Source: JAHEFT01 sp963766195
GTDB lineage: Bacteria; Pseudomonadota; Gammaproteobacteria; Xanthomonadales; SZUA-36
DNA: 64,000 nucleotides
Assembly (NCBI GenBank): GCA_963766195.1
Contig: CAVXYY010000005.1
Coordinates: 620,001-684,000 of the forward strand
Direction of reading: 5' to 3'
How positions within the stretch are numbered: the first letter of the stretch is position 1; each line of letters begins with the position of its first letter. Positions 8,155 to 17,140 of the stretch are shown one piece after another. A program made the translations under genes and the position numbers. The notes under the pieces are model-generated. The model did no database searches. It saw nothing but the letters and a program-made list of their open reading frames with translations, and was not told where the DNA came from.

Positions 8155-8994
8155 TCAGAAAGCTTTCAGGGAGTCGCCGACTGAGATAAAGGCGCGGTCG
8201 CCCTTCTCCAAAATCGCATTTTGCCCGAAGGCCGGCGCGGGCTTTTTCTTCCCGGGTACGGGGTTGATTTCCTTCAGCGTATTGAACGGCTGCCAGCCCG
8301 GGTCTTTTTCCGCCGTGTCCTGGTTGATGGTGGTGACCACGCAGCGCTCGCAGGGGTGACAGAACTTCAAACGGCAGGCGCTTGAATACAGTCCTCCCAG
8401 CTTGTGTTCGACAAAAGGTTCGAGCCCCCGGACAACAATGTTTGGCCGGAAGCGATTCATCGGTACCTGTTCGTGGCCACGTGATGCCAGTTCCCGGTTC
8501 AGTGCGTCGAGGGAGGCCTCGTTGGCGATGAGAAAAGGCGCGGCATCGGCGAAAAGGGTGTGTGTCGTCTCTCCAAGCTCTTCCGGCTTTCCCTGGGGGC
8601 GAACAAACCCCGGCGCCATGCGCACCAGCTTCAGGGTGGTTTTGCTCTCCAGCGCGGAAGTGAGCCAGCGCGAAATTTCTTCACCTTCATCCCGGGTCTC
8701 GCAGGGAACCCCCCAGACTTTCGTCTGCACAGGATCACCGCCGGTTGAGATGAATGGAACGGTAATTTTATCGTGACCTTTCAACTCGAGCGTGACTCCC
8801 GCATCATCCAGGCTCGTATGAACCAATGCCAGGCGCGGCAAGTCCCGTTGGGTCACAAACTTTCCTTTGGAACGCACGACCATCCAGCGGCGATCGTTCA
8901 ACAAACCCTGCGGCGTCAATCTTGCCTGATCAAGTGTAATTCCCTTGAGGGCCTTTACCGGGTAAATGTTGATGCCTGTTATTTCGATGCTCAT
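8155..8994 (-). CDS. MOSC-domain molybdenum-cofactor protein, YcbX/mARC-like without ferredoxin domain
   Basis: The N-terminal MOSC_N beta-barrel is seen in INIYPVKALKGITLDQARLTPQGLLNDRRWMVV (positions about 7-40), and the MOSC core has MNRFRPNIVVRG followed by CHPCERCVVTTINQDT with the cysteine that ligates molybdenum in YcbX/mARC proteins. These enzymes reduce N-hydroxylated compounds. E. coli YcbX carries a C-terminal 2Fe-2S domain; this 279-residue protein ends at the MOSC domain and would need a separate electron donor. The flavin-ferredoxin reductase at 37.3 kb is only one possibility. It is convergent with the DUF748-like gene. Confidence 0.85.
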   Translation of the reverse strand: MSIEITGINIYPVKALKGITLDQARLTPQGLLNDRRWMVVRSKGKFVTQRDLPRLALVHTSLDDAGVTLELKGHDKITVPFISTGGDPVQTKVWGVPCETRDEGEEISRWLTSALESKTTLKLVRMAPGFVRPQGKPEELGETTHTLFADAAPFLIANEASLDALNRELASRGHEQVPMNRFRPNIVVRGLEPFVEHKLGGLYSSACRLKFCHPCERCVVTTINQDTAEKDPGWQPFNTLKEINPVPGKKKPAPAFGQNAILEKGDRAFISVGDSLKAF

Positions 8995-9109
8995 GACGTT
9001 TCCCGGAACCAGGGGTTTGAAGTTTTTAACCAGTGTGGTTCATGTTACTTGGCATCGTGTATTCTTTCATCAATCTGAATGCGGACACTGCTGATCCTTT
9101 GCCAGGTCG

Positions 9110-9973
9110 ATGAGTCGATTCCATACACTATTTTTCCTGATCCTATCGCCCCTGGCGGCTTTCGCACAGGAAGCCAACTTTGACCAGGATCCTGTGCGCC
9201 AGACTCACTGGGCGATGGGGGCGTTTTTCGGGACGGGGTGGTACCAGGTCGACAATAACCGTTCTGTCTTTGTGTTCCGGATTCCACCGCGCCAGACAAT
9301 CCGCAAGTCCGGTTTCGATGAAAACGGAAATCGCAAGCTGGGTATTGAAATACTGTACCCACTGTCGTTTGGCCTGCACCAAATGGATGACATCCCGGAC
9401 TTCATTGATTTTGACAACTACGGAACAATCAGTTTTACCCCGGGAATACAGCTTGAAATACCGGTCAATGAACGCTGGGCGCTGAGGCCCTATGCACATG
9501 CAGGAGGCGGCTACGAGAACGAAACAGATGAATGGGCGGGCATCTGGTATGGCGGACTGAAGAGCCGGTATCTGCTCGGTGATCGTGACCGGCTCAGATG
9601 GTCGTTGCTGAACGCGGTCTATTATGCGGGCTACAAACCCGAATACGAAAAAAGGGGGCAGTATGGCTCCGTCATGGCGGGACTGGAGTTCAGCCACCCA
9701 CTTGGCGGCCTGGAATTTTCAGGTGAGCCGCTCAGGCTGGATTGGTATGTGACTTATAACTACCTGTTCGACAAGTTGAATTTTCATGTTTCTGAAGGGC
9801 GCTATGAGTCGATCCAGGACCAGTGGGAACTGGGCTTGGCACTTGGCAACAGAAGCAACAAAATGAAAATCTGGTTCATGACTTTCGAGCACATCGGGCT
9901 TTCCTACAAAACCAGCTCAAATGGTCACTACAAGGCCATTTCTGTCAATCTTCGTTCGCCGTTTACTGATTGA
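9110..9973 (+). CDS. Predicted outer-membrane beta-barrel or exported protein, unknown function
   Basis: A cleavable signal peptide is clear: MSRFHTLFFLILSPLAAFAQ with an AFA-Q cleavage site. The mature chain alternates polar and aromatic residues and is rich in Tyr, Trp and Gly (for example WALRPYAHAGGGYEN, LRLDWYVTYNYLFDKLNF), as outer-membrane barrels are. I do not recognise a named family. The 3' end overlaps the convergent decarboxylase gene by 11 bp. Nothing nearby suggests a partner. Confidence 0.65.
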   Translation: MSRFHTLFFLILSPLAAFAQEANFDQDPVRQTHWAMGAFFGTGWYQVDNNRSVFVFRIPPRQTIRKSGFDENGNRKLGIEILYPLSFGLHQMDDIPDFIDFDNYGTISFTPGIQLEIPVNERWALRPYAHAGGGYENETDEWAGIWYGGLKSRYLLGDRDRLRWSLLNAVYYAGYKPEYEKRGQYGSVMAGLEFSHPLGGLEFSGEPLRLDWYVTYNYLFDKLNFHVSEGRYESIQDQWELGLALGNRSNKMKIWFMTFEHIGLSYKTSSNGHYKAISVNLRSPFTD

Positions 9974-11453
9974 CTTCGTGTATTGAAACCGCCGGTTCGA
10001 GTTCTTCGCCAATACGGGCAACCTCGCTCACCAGCAGGTCAAAATCCTCGAAACGGCTGCGGTGGTTGGAGATCGCGACGCGCAGGCAGTACTTGCCTTT
10101 CAGTGTCGTGTACGACGGTGCGGCCACACCGCTTTCCTGCAGCCTGACCAGCACAGCCTTGTTCAATACGTTCAGTTGTTCCGTGTCCATCCCGCCGGGA
10201 TTGTACTGGAAGCAGACTATGTCCAGCCCGATCGGGGCCGTCAGTTCAAGTTTGTCGGTCCGCCCGATCAGATCGCCCAGGTAGCGCGCCTGGTCGACGT
10301 TGCGCGCCATCATGCGGCCGAAGCGGGCCAGGCCGTGTTCCTTGATGGACATCCAGATTTTCAGGGCACGAAACTGTCGGCTCAGCTGCAGGCCATAGTC
10401 ACTGAACCAAAGGCTGCCGGAAGCCAATCCCCCGTCATCGGCTGCGCGCTGCAGATACTCCGGGATCAGCGCGAAAGAGTCGTAGTGTGCGGATGCGTCC
10501 CGCACCAGGACACAACCGGCTTCAAATGGAATGTGCATCCACTTGTGCAAGTCCAGCGCAACCGAATCGGCCCGCTCGATTCCCTTGAGCTGGTCGCGGA
10601 CATTGTCCGCCAGCACCGCGACAGCACCGATGCAGCCGTCAACATGGAACCAGAGGCCTTCGTTTGCGCAGAAATCGGCGATCGCGTCCATGTCATCGAT
10701 CGCACCGGTGTTGATGGTTCCCGCCGTCGCGATCACGCAGAAGGGGATCATGCCGGATGAACGGTCCGCCGTGACCTGTCGGGCAAGGGCGTCGAGATCG
10801 ATGGTGTAGTCATCGTTAATGTCGATCTTGCGCAAGCCGGCTGAGCCCAGTCCCAGGGTTTCAATCGCTTTCTGATTGCAGCTGTGAATTTCCTTGCTGG
10901 CGTAGACGGTCAGTGGTCCGCCTGCCGCACGCACACCCTCGCGCCTGACGTCATAGCCGGCGCTGGTGTTCCTGGCGACGGCAAGGGCTGTAAAATTTGC
11001 CATGGAACCGCCGCTGGTCAGCAGGCCGCTGGCGGTGTCGGGAAAGCCCATCATGTCACGCACCCAGCCGAGCACCTGTTTCTCAACCAGTGGTGCGGCG
11101 TGGTTGCCCCCTCCAAGGTTTGGATTCAGCGTCGCTGCCAACAGCTCCCCCAGGGCGCCAAAAATCGTCCCGCTTCCCATGTACCAGGACCAGAAGCGGG
11201 GGTGAGCGGTATGCATCGTGTAAGGTTGTATGAGTTCCCTGTATTCGTCGTATACGGCGGCGGGCCCGGTTGGCTCAACAGGCGCCGGTGATTCCAGGCG
11301 TCCGGCGATCTCTGGCGGAACCCTTTGCCAGGCCGGACGTTCCCGGGTGGACTGGATGTAGTCCAGGGCGTCATCTACGATGCGGTGCGCCAGTTGACGC
11401 ATCTCATCCCAGTTTTCCGGATCCAGGGTTTCGTAGTGCTGCTTGTCACTCAC
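9963..11453 (-). CDS. PLP-dependent group II decarboxylase (aromatic-amino-acid/glutamate decarboxylase family)
   Basis: The 496-residue protein shows the group II fold: the substrate-site segment MHTAHPRFWSWYMGSG (about residue 78-93), the NPNLGGGNHAAPLVEKQVLGW motif, the cofactor-contacting HVDGCIGA and the Schiff-base lysine in ALDLHKWMHIPFEAGC (about residue 305). Aromatic decarboxylases usually have HVDAA; HVDGC is a variant. The substrate, an L-amino acid, cannot be fixed from sequence. It is divergent from xdhC with a 39-bp gap, too small for two ordinary independent promoters, so promoters probably overlap. Confidence 0.85.
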   Translation of the reverse strand: MSDKQHYETLDPENWDEMRQLAHRIVDDALDYIQSTRERPAWQRVPPEIAGRLESPAPVEPTGPAAVYDEYRELIQPYTMHTAHPRFWSWYMGSGTIFGALGELLAATLNPNLGGGNHAAPLVEKQVLGWVRDMMGFPDTASGLLTSGGSMANFTALAVARNTSAGYDVRREGVRAAGGPLTVYASKEIHSCNQKAIETLGLGSAGLRKIDINDDYTIDLDALARQVTADRSSGMIPFCVIATAGTINTGAIDDMDAIADFCANEGLWFHVDGCIGAVAVLADNVRDQLKGIERADSVALDLHKWMHIPFEAGCVLVRDASAHYDSFALIPEYLQRAADDGGLASGSLWFSDYGLQLSRQFRALKIWMSIKEHGLARFGRMMARNVDQARYLGDLIGRTDKLELTAPIGLDIVCFQYNPGGMDTEQLNVLNKAVLVRLQESGVAAPSYTTLKGKYCLRVAISNHRSRFEDFDLLVSEVARIGEELEPAVSIHEVNQ

Positions 11454-11492
11454 GGGTTATCATTTCCTTTTATCGCAAAGACGGATGATAAC

Positions 11493-12569
11493 GTGCATTT
11501 GGGCATTCCGGCATTACTGGAGTTCTTTCGACATCACAAGGATGAAGAGTCACTGGTCCTGGCAACCATCACGGGCACCGAAGGCTCAACCTACCGCAAG
11601 CCCGGAGCCATGATGCTGATCAGTGCCGATGGCAGTTTCGAAGGCATGATCTCGGGTGGCTGCCTCGAAGGTGACCTGCTACACCACGCAGAGAAGGTTT
11701 TTGCCAGCGGGCAACCCGCATTTGTCACTTATGACATGCATGCGGGTGAGGACCTCGTGTGGAGCTTGGGCCTCGGCTGCGACGGGATAATCCACCTGAT
11801 GCTGCAGCGGCTGGACCGGAAAGACGATTTCGGCTTCCTTGGCCAGTTGGAAGTTTCCCACCAGTCGCGCAAGGCCTGCCTGGTGGCATTGACCATCCAG
11901 GCCGCCCCCGGTTTGTCCCCTGGCGTGTTTGCACTACTCGACAATTCTGATATATCAGCGGGTGAGCCCTGTCTGCAGCAGAGTCTGCGCGCGGTTTCGC
12001 GGCCCTGGCCGCAATGGCGGACGCATACGGTTACGCTCGATCACCGGGATTGCGCCTTGACCGCGATGATGGTGAATATCCCAGCCAGGACACGGGTGCT
12101 GATCTGCGGCGCGGGGCCGGATGCAGTCCCGGTCGCACAGGCATTCAGTCAACTCGATTGGGAAGTCCTGGTTGTCGACCATCGGCCGGCGTTCGCAAAA
12201 GCAGAACGATTTCCCGCTGGCTGCAGCGTCACGCCTTGCCGCCCTGCGGAGTTGTCCACAGCCACCGATCTCACTGACGTGGATGCGGTGGTCATCATGA
12301 GCCATCACCTGGAAAACGACAGCGTTTACCTTGGCCAGGTTGCGGGCTTTGATATTCCTTATATCGCGGTACTGGGTCCTGCAGCCAGGCGGGACCGGCT
12401 GCGTACCATGGCCTGCTGCGAAACACTTGATATCAGGGGGCCGGCCGGTCTCGACATCGGTGCAGAGTTGCCTGCCGCCATTGCGCTTTCCATCGCCGCG
12501 GAGGTTCATGCGGTGCTCAACAGCCGCGATGGTCAGTCGTTAACGCTGAAAACTCTTGAAAAACGTTGA
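11493..12569 (+). CDS. XdhC/CoxI-family molybdoenzyme maturation factor
   Basis: The N-terminal XdhC domain has ATITGTEGSTYRKPGAMMLI and the SGGCLEGDL motif (residues about 22-58). The C-terminal Rossmann domain has RVLICGAGPDAVPVAQ and ends in IAVLGPAARRDRL. XdhC proteins bind and sulfurate the molybdenum cofactor for xanthine-dehydrogenase-type enzymes. The reading frame is open far upstream into the divergent decarboxylase, but conservation begins at HLGIPALLEFF, so the GTG at 11493, with ACGGA about 8 bp upstream, was chosen (358 residues). It overlaps the next gene by 14 bp. No molybdenum hydroxylase is in the window. Confidence 0.88.
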   Translation: MHLGIPALLEFFRHHKDEESLVLATITGTEGSTYRKPGAMMLISADGSFEGMISGGCLEGDLLHHAEKVFASGQPAFVTYDMHAGEDLVWSLGLGCDGIIHLMLQRLDRKDDFGFLGQLEVSHQSRKACLVALTIQAAPGLSPGVFALLDNSDISAGEPCLQQSLRAVSRPWPQWRTHTVTLDHRDCALTAMMVNIPARTRVLICGAGPDAVPVAQAFSQLDWEVLVVDHRPAFAKAERFPAGCSVTPCRPAELSTATDLTDVDAVVIMSHHLENDSVYLGQVAGFDIPYIAVLGPAARRDRLRTMACCETLDIRGPAGLDIGAELPAAIALSIAAEVHAVLNSRDGQSLTLKTLEKR

Positions 12570-13161
12570 GGCGCCCAGGCTGGCTGCAGTGCTGCTGGCA
12601 GCGGGAAGCTCAAGCCGTCTCGGCCAACCCAAGCAACTGGTAAAGCGGGGAGGTGAAAGCCTGGTCAGGCGCGCCGCCGGCCTGTTATTGAACCTGGGCG
12701 CTGACCCTGTAGTGGTCGTAACGGGATACCGGTCAGAAGAGGTTTCCGGACAATTGCAGGGCTTGCCCCTCACGGCCGTGAAGAACCCCGACTGGGAACT
12801 GGGCATGGGCGGGTCGATTGCCTGTGGCGTTCAAAATGTTCCGGTCGGCGTGGATGGCGTTTTGCTGATGCCGTGTGACCTATGGCGTTTGACTGCGGAG
12901 GATCTAAACAGGCTCCTGATCGCCTGGAAATCTGATATATCAAGAATAATCATAACTGCATGGAATGATGAAAAGTCATATTTTTCAGGCCCACCAGTCA
13001 TATTTCCAGGTGATTTGATACATGAATTATCATTCGTAAATGGGGAGCGGGGTGCCAGGCCCGTGATCGACCGTCACAGGGAAATTGTAAGCACGGTTGA
13101 ACTGAAAAACGCGGCTTATGATCTCGATGAGCCGCAGGATCTGGATCAATTTGACGAATAG
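12556..13161 (+). CDS. MobA/MocA-like molybdopterin nucleotidyltransferase
   Basis: The start LAAVLLAAGSSSRLGQPKQL (residues about 8-27) is the nucleotide-binding loop of MocA-type CTP:molybdopterin cytidylyltransferases, followed by VVVTGYRSEEV and GMGGSIACGVQN. Such proteins attach CMP to the cofactor of xanthine-oxidase-family enzymes, which fits its coupling to xdhC (14-bp overlap). The only workable start is a TTG at 12556; an in-frame ATG near the motif is absent. Codon use changes abruptly at about 12929-13045 to AT-rich codons (ATA, AGA, TCA, CCA) although the frame and fold signature continue. Confidence 0.82.
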   Translation: MKNVEAPRLAAVLLAAGSSSRLGQPKQLVKRGGESLVRRAAGLLLNLGADPVVVVTGYRSEEVSGQLQGLPLTAVKNPDWELGMGGSIACGVQNVPVGVDGVLLMPCDLWRLTAEDLNRLLIAWKSDISRIIITAWNDEKSYFSGPPVIFPGDLIHELSFVNGERGARPVIDRHREIVSTVELKNAAYDLDEPQDLDQFDE

Positions 13162-13244
13162 GAGTCTTTGGCGACCTCCTCAGATCGACGCAGAGCGTGA
13201 ATCTCCAGAAAGATGAGGCAGGACTGCAGTGGGAACCGTTCTTG

Positions 13245-13329
13245 CTGTGGGAGCCGGCCTTGCCGGCGATTGCCTGAATTCTCCATGGCTAAAAAAATAA
13301 ATTATCGCCGGCGAGGCCGGCTCCCACAG
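13245..13329. repeat. REPIN, family B (copy 2)
   Basis: CTGTGGGAGCCGGCCTTGCC opens the element and its inverted partner ending GGCTCCCACAG closes it, with an AT-rich spacer of about 30 bp that includes a run of seven A. It fills most of the gap between the MocA-like gene and the convergent exported-protein gene. Confidence 0.88.
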
Positions 13330-13345
13330 GCCGGCTTCCCTGGGA

Positions 13346-13843
13346 TCAGTCGATGCGCATAACCCCGATGCCGCGGCCTGTGTCTTCATGCCTGAGAACA
13401 TATTTTCCCAACATATTCTTGGTAATGGTAACGGTTGAATCGGTACCGTCGTAGAGTAGCCTGCCGCTTTGGCGTTGCTGCCAAACCTGGCCATTGTCCA
13501 GCCGGAAAATGGTCTTGCCGGTCCAGCCTCTGAAGGCTGGCAAAACCTTGGCTACGATTTCCGATGGTTTCTTGATCTCTTCCTCCTTCTTGGCCTCAAC
13601 TTTCTCTTCCTCGGTCATTTGAGACGGCTTTTTGTGCACCACTGGCCCGATTACCGCCCCTTCGCGATACCTTTCAACCCACTCACTGAGATGTTCGCGC
13701 TCGGTTTCGGTGAGTCTTTCGAGTCCCGATTCTTTGTAGTCTTCCGGCGTCATCAATGACTTTATGTTGGGAGGACTGTCTTCGCCTGACGCATTTGCAG
13801 TCGACAGCGCCAAAATCATGAAAATCGTTGTGAGTGCTTTCAA
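13346..13843 (-). CDS. Exported hypothetical protein
   Basis: A signal peptide is visible (MKALTTIFMILALSTANASGED, cleavage near residue 19). The mature region has a strongly charged, helix-prone centre (MTEEEKVEAKKEEEIKKPSEIV) and a C-terminal beta-like part ending GRGIGVMRID, with GQVWQQRQSGRLLY resembling phrases seen in small exported proteins with an SH3-like or OB-like fold. I do not recognise a characterised family. It lies alone between a REPIN and the methyltransferase gene. Confidence 0.6.
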   Translation of the reverse strand: MKALTTIFMILALSTANASGEDSPPNIKSLMTPEDYKESGLERLTETEREHLSEWVERYREGAVIGPVVHKKPSQMTEEEKVEAKKEEEIKKPSEIVAKVLPAFRGWTGKTIFRLDNGQVWQQRQSGRLLYDGTDSTVTITKNMLGKYVLRHEDTGRGIGVMRID

Positions 13844-13904
13844 TTCGCTGGCCTTCCTTTTTTTGCCCTTTCGGGTATCTCAAAGTTAATAAATTTCCGG
13901 TAGT

Positions 13905-14522
13905 TTACACGCAACGGGCGCTACCCCAATAGTTGAAACATGCCGGCTTCCAACCGGGGATATACATGGTCTGCAAATCGGGGGATTTGAAACCTGAGTC
14001 CTCGAGCAGACGTGGAACCGGCCGGTTCAGGTTGCATCCCCCGCCGAGTTTGTTCCAGATCGGGTTCATACGGTTTTGCCATCGACGCACACTGGCATCC
14101 GGCGCCTCCCCGTGTTCACAGAAAAGCAGTTTCCCGCCGGGTTTCAGTACCCGGCGTATTTCTTCCAGTGCGGCCGGCACGTCCGGAATCGTGCACATCG
14201 TGTACGTCATCACAACCGTATCGGCGGAATGGTCGTCCAGCGGGATGGATTCCGCACCGGACTCTATGAATTCCGCATCCAGGTGGTGCTCCCGTGCATT
14301 TTTGCTCGCGATAGCCCACATTTCGCGGGACGGATCGATCCCCCACAAATGGTCGACTTTTTCCGGGTTGTAAAAGGGAATGTTCAAGCCGGAGCCGATT
14401 CCTATTTCCAGCACCCGGCCTTTTGCCAAAGGGACGACTTTTTCGCGTTGTTTCATTGCCGGTTTCTGACCACAGACGTGATGGACCAGTTTCGGCAACA
14501 AGTAGGTGTCATAGAATCCCAT
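13905..14522 (-). CDS. Class I SAM-dependent methyltransferase
   Basis: The SAM-binding motif VLEIGIGSGLNIPFY (about residues 36-50) and the VMTYTMCTIPDVPAALEEIRRVLKPGG segment (about 97-124) place this in the Methyltransf_11 family. The ATG at 14522 was chosen because MGFYDTYLLPKLVHHVCG matches the usual beginning of this group; longer starts at 14540 and 14612 are possible and no start has a good ribosome site. The substrate is unknown; small lipids or quinone-like molecules are typical for close groups. It is divergent from the DUF547 gene. Confidence 0.82.
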   Translation of the reverse strand: MGFYDTYLLPKLVHHVCGQKPAMKQREKVVPLAKGRVLEIGIGSGLNIPFYNPEKVDHLWGIDPSREMWAIASKNAREHHLDAEFIESGAESIPLDDHSADTVVMTYTMCTIPDVPAALEEIRRVLKPGGKLLFCEHGEAPDASVRRWQNRMNPIWNKLGGGCNLNRPVPRLLEDSGFKSPDLQTMYIPGWKPACFNYWGSARCV

Positions 14523-14720
14523 ATGGTGGCAGTTTAACATGGCAACGAAGGCAAGCCCGCCTGGCGAACCGCCTTCATGGCCCTGTCCCATATAGCAGGC
14601 CGGGTGTCGCAAGCGGGACTTTGTGCACTGTACTCAACGTGCGAACGAAGTAGAATAAATAAAGGCGTATCAGGTACAAAGGTTGATACCCCCCAATTGG
14701 ATTCAATTAGAGGAGCGGTC

Positions 14721-15956
14721 ATGTCAAAGCACATTTATTCAGCCACGGTGATCCTGGTCGGGATATTACTGATGAACCCGTTAGCTGCGTCCGGGGATGC
14801 CACGGTGCCTGAGCCATTTCAGCGCCACGATCCTGCTTCCAAGTACACGATCAATTACGCTGACCTGAACACCGTGTTGAAAAAGGTGGTAGTCGATGTC
14901 GGGCGGTCTGACCGGGAGAAAGCCGAGCCGGTCCAGGCAAAAACCGGCACCCGTATGAAAGCCAACGTGAAGCGGTCCACTGTCAATGAAGGCAACCGGT
15001 TTTACTACGAGATCTTTGGCGGCGACCCGGAAACCACCCAGGTAATGCTGGACATCCAGAAAAACCTCGAAGGCTTGCCGGCCGAAGCACCACTTGAGTA
15101 TTTTTCGCGGGATGAACAACTGGCTTACTGGCTCAACCTGTACAACGTCACGATCATCAACGAGATCATCAAGGTCTATCCTGAGCGTAAACTGAAGAAA
15201 CTGCTGACCGCAAAGGACTCGATCCTGTCGAAAAAGCTGCTGAACGTGGCCGGTGTTCCGCTGAGCCTGAATGACATTGAATTCACCATTCTGAGACAGA
15301 ATTACAACAATAACCCGCTCGTCATGTACGGTTTATACCAGGGCATTATCGGCGGACCGAACATCCGAAAATCCGCTTATTCGGGCGCCAACGTGCATAG
15401 CCACCTGGAGGAAAATGCCAGCGAATTCATCAATTCCAATCGTGGCACTTCCCCCAAGGATGAGAAGATATTCCGGGCTTCCAGCCTGTACGATCGCAAC
15501 CGGGTATTTTTCCCGAATTTCCAGGCGGATCTGAAGAAGCACCTGCTGGTGTACCTGTTGAGACCGGAAAAAGGAGAGCTGGAAGCGGCCAAGACCATAA
15601 AACCTGATATCGATGACTGGACAGTTACCGACCTTTACGGCTCCTATCCTGAAATCGGCGGGAGTTTTGCAAACAACAGTGCTGCGCTGCTGGACTCTGT
15701 TTCCACTGTGACTTCAGATGCTGAGGGAACTGCAATGGCCGGTCCGGGTTATGCCAACAACAGCCGTATCGTTGCCAAGTCCTCACCGGTCAGTTATGTC
15801 AGCCCGGAGTTGATCGTCTATCTGAAGGAAGTCAAGGCCAGGCAGGAGCTTACCAACCAGGATAAGGCGAGGGTGACGGTTGAGGAACTGGGCGAAGTCC
15901 CGGTCCCGTTTGAAGAACCTGCCGAAGACGAAGAGGAATCCCAAGAGGAGGAGTAA
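14721..15956 (+). CDS. Exported DUF547-domain protein
   Basis: The true start is the ATG at 14721, with GAGGAGCG upstream, because a signal peptide follows directly (MSKHIYSATVILVGILLMNPLAASG). The central DUF547 domain is marked by QLAYWLNLYNVTIINEI, LLNVAGVPLSLNDIEFTIL and ANVHSHLEENASEFINS. The family occurs in periplasmic and glutaredoxin-linked proteins and its activity is not established. The C-terminus is glutamate-rich (EEPAEDEEESQEEE). It is joined to the next gene by a TAATG overlap, which suggests that the two products act together. Confidence 0.85.
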   Translation: MSKHIYSATVILVGILLMNPLAASGDATVPEPFQRHDPASKYTINYADLNTVLKKVVVDVGRSDREKAEPVQAKTGTRMKANVKRSTVNEGNRFYYEIFGGDPETTQVMLDIQKNLEGLPAEAPLEYFSRDEQLAYWLNLYNVTIINEIIKVYPERKLKKLLTAKDSILSKKLLNVAGVPLSLNDIEFTILRQNYNNNPLVMYGLYQGIIGGPNIRKSAYSGANVHSHLEENASEFINSNRGTSPKDEKIFRASSLYDRNRVFFPNFQADLKKHLLVYLLRPEKGELEAAKTIKPDIDDWTVTDLYGSYPEIGGSFANNSAALLDSVSTVTSDAEGTAMAGPGYANNSRIVAKSSPVSYVSPELIVYLKEVKARQELTNQDKARVTVEELGEVPVPFEEPAEDEEESQEEE

Positions 15957-17137
15957 TGTATAAGCCGGGGCTTGCCGTGCGGGTCAAGACAGGCTTTTCC
16001 GCCATCATCCTGGCGATGGTGGTTGCGTCCTGCGTGACCACCGGGAACAAACAGGTGGTCAGCGCGCAGCCCCTGAGCGCCGAAGATATCCTGTTGAACA
16101 GTCCCCTGGCTGCGGATGTCACGGCTCAAGACGTTGCACAGGGAGACATACTTGCGGTCAGCCCCGAAATGTCCGCCTTTCTGGATGAGAATGTGGACCG
16201 GGACGGTGACCAGAACAAAAAACTGGCGCAGTTGGTGTTCGCCGTCATTGGCGAGGGCCGCTTTCTGTTGTCCTACGATGATTCGACACGCACCGCGGCA
16301 GGAACGTTTAAAGACCGCCGGGGCAACTGCATTTCATTCACCAATATGTTTGTCGCGATGGGCCGTGACCTCGGTCTGAAAGTCAGTTACCAGGAAGTCG
16401 ATATTCCTCCCGATTGGTCCATGACAGGCGAGACTTATTTGCTCAGCCAGCACGTCAATGCGCTGGTGGATATGCACAGCGCCCTGTCCCGGGTTGTTGA
16501 TTTCAATACCCTGGAATACAACACGCAAAATGAAAGCCGGGTGATCACGGATAAAAGGGCGCGCGCGCATTATTTCAACAACATTGGTGTGGAGCACCTG
16601 TTGGCAGGTGATACGTCACAGGCTTTTGCCAACCTCCGGCAGAGCCTGCAGGAAGACCCGAAGTTCAGTCCCGCCTGGGTCAACCTGGGTATCCTGCACC
16701 GCAGGGAAGGTTATGCCGGTTACGCCGAAGCATCTTACCTCGAAGCCCTGGAATATGACGAACTCAACCTGATGGCGATGAGTAACCTGGCCAATCTGTA
16801 CGAAGAGCAGGGCAATCCGACGGCAGCCAAGGTATACGAAGACAAGGTCCGGTCTCACCGGATGAACAACCCCTATTACCGGTACCAGGTTGCCAATACT
16901 GCTTTCAGTGAGGGTGACTACCAGGCGGCCATCGACAACCTGAAAATGGCCATTCGCAAGAGAAAAGACGATGACCGCCTGTATTTTCTTCTGAGTCTCA
17001 GTTACCTGATGAGTGGTGACAAGTCACAGGCCGAGCGCTGGATGAAAAAGGCGGAAGAAGTTGCGAAGATCAGTGAGGATCAGAAAAAATACCACCACAA
17101 GCTGGAACTGCTGATGAACCGCGACAGCAGCCTTTAG
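15956..17137 (+). CDS. TPR lipoprotein with transglutaminase-like domain
   Basis: A lipoprotein signal ends in VASC (Cys at about residue 23). Residues about 110-190 contain RRGNCISFTNMFVAMGRDLGL, a transglutaminase-like core with the nucleophilic Cys in the GNC context and a later His (SQHVNALVDM). Residues about 195-350 are TPR repeats (YFNNIGVEHLLAGDTSQAF, AWVNLGILHRREGYAGYAE, MAMSNLANLYEEQGNPTAA). The combination suggests an outer- or inner-membrane anchored protein that binds partners and may act on peptide bonds. It overlaps the DUF547 gene by one base and converges on a sulfotransferase gene 3 bp away. Confidence 0.85.
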   Translation: MYKPGLAVRVKTGFSAIILAMVVASCVTTGNKQVVSAQPLSAEDILLNSPLAADVTAQDVAQGDILAVSPEMSAFLDENVDRDGDQNKKLAQLVFAVIGEGRFLLSYDDSTRTAAGTFKDRRGNCISFTNMFVAMGRDLGLKVSYQEVDIPPDWSMTGETYLLSQHVNALVDMHSALSRVVDFNTLEYNTQNESRVITDKRARAHYFNNIGVEHLLAGDTSQAFANLRQSLQEDPKFSPAWVNLGILHRREGYAGYAEASYLEALEYDELNLMAMSNLANLYEEQGNPTAAKVYEDKVRSHRMNNPYYRYQVANTAFSEGDYQAAIDNLKMAIRKRKDDDRLYFLLSLSYLMSGDKSQAERWMKKAEEVAKISEDQKKYHHKLELLMNRDSSL

Positions 17138-17140
17138 AAA

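Noticed and set aside
11325..11492. Longer N-terminus for the XdhC protein
   Set aside because: This stretch is antisense to the start of the divergent decarboxylase gene and lacks XdhC homology.
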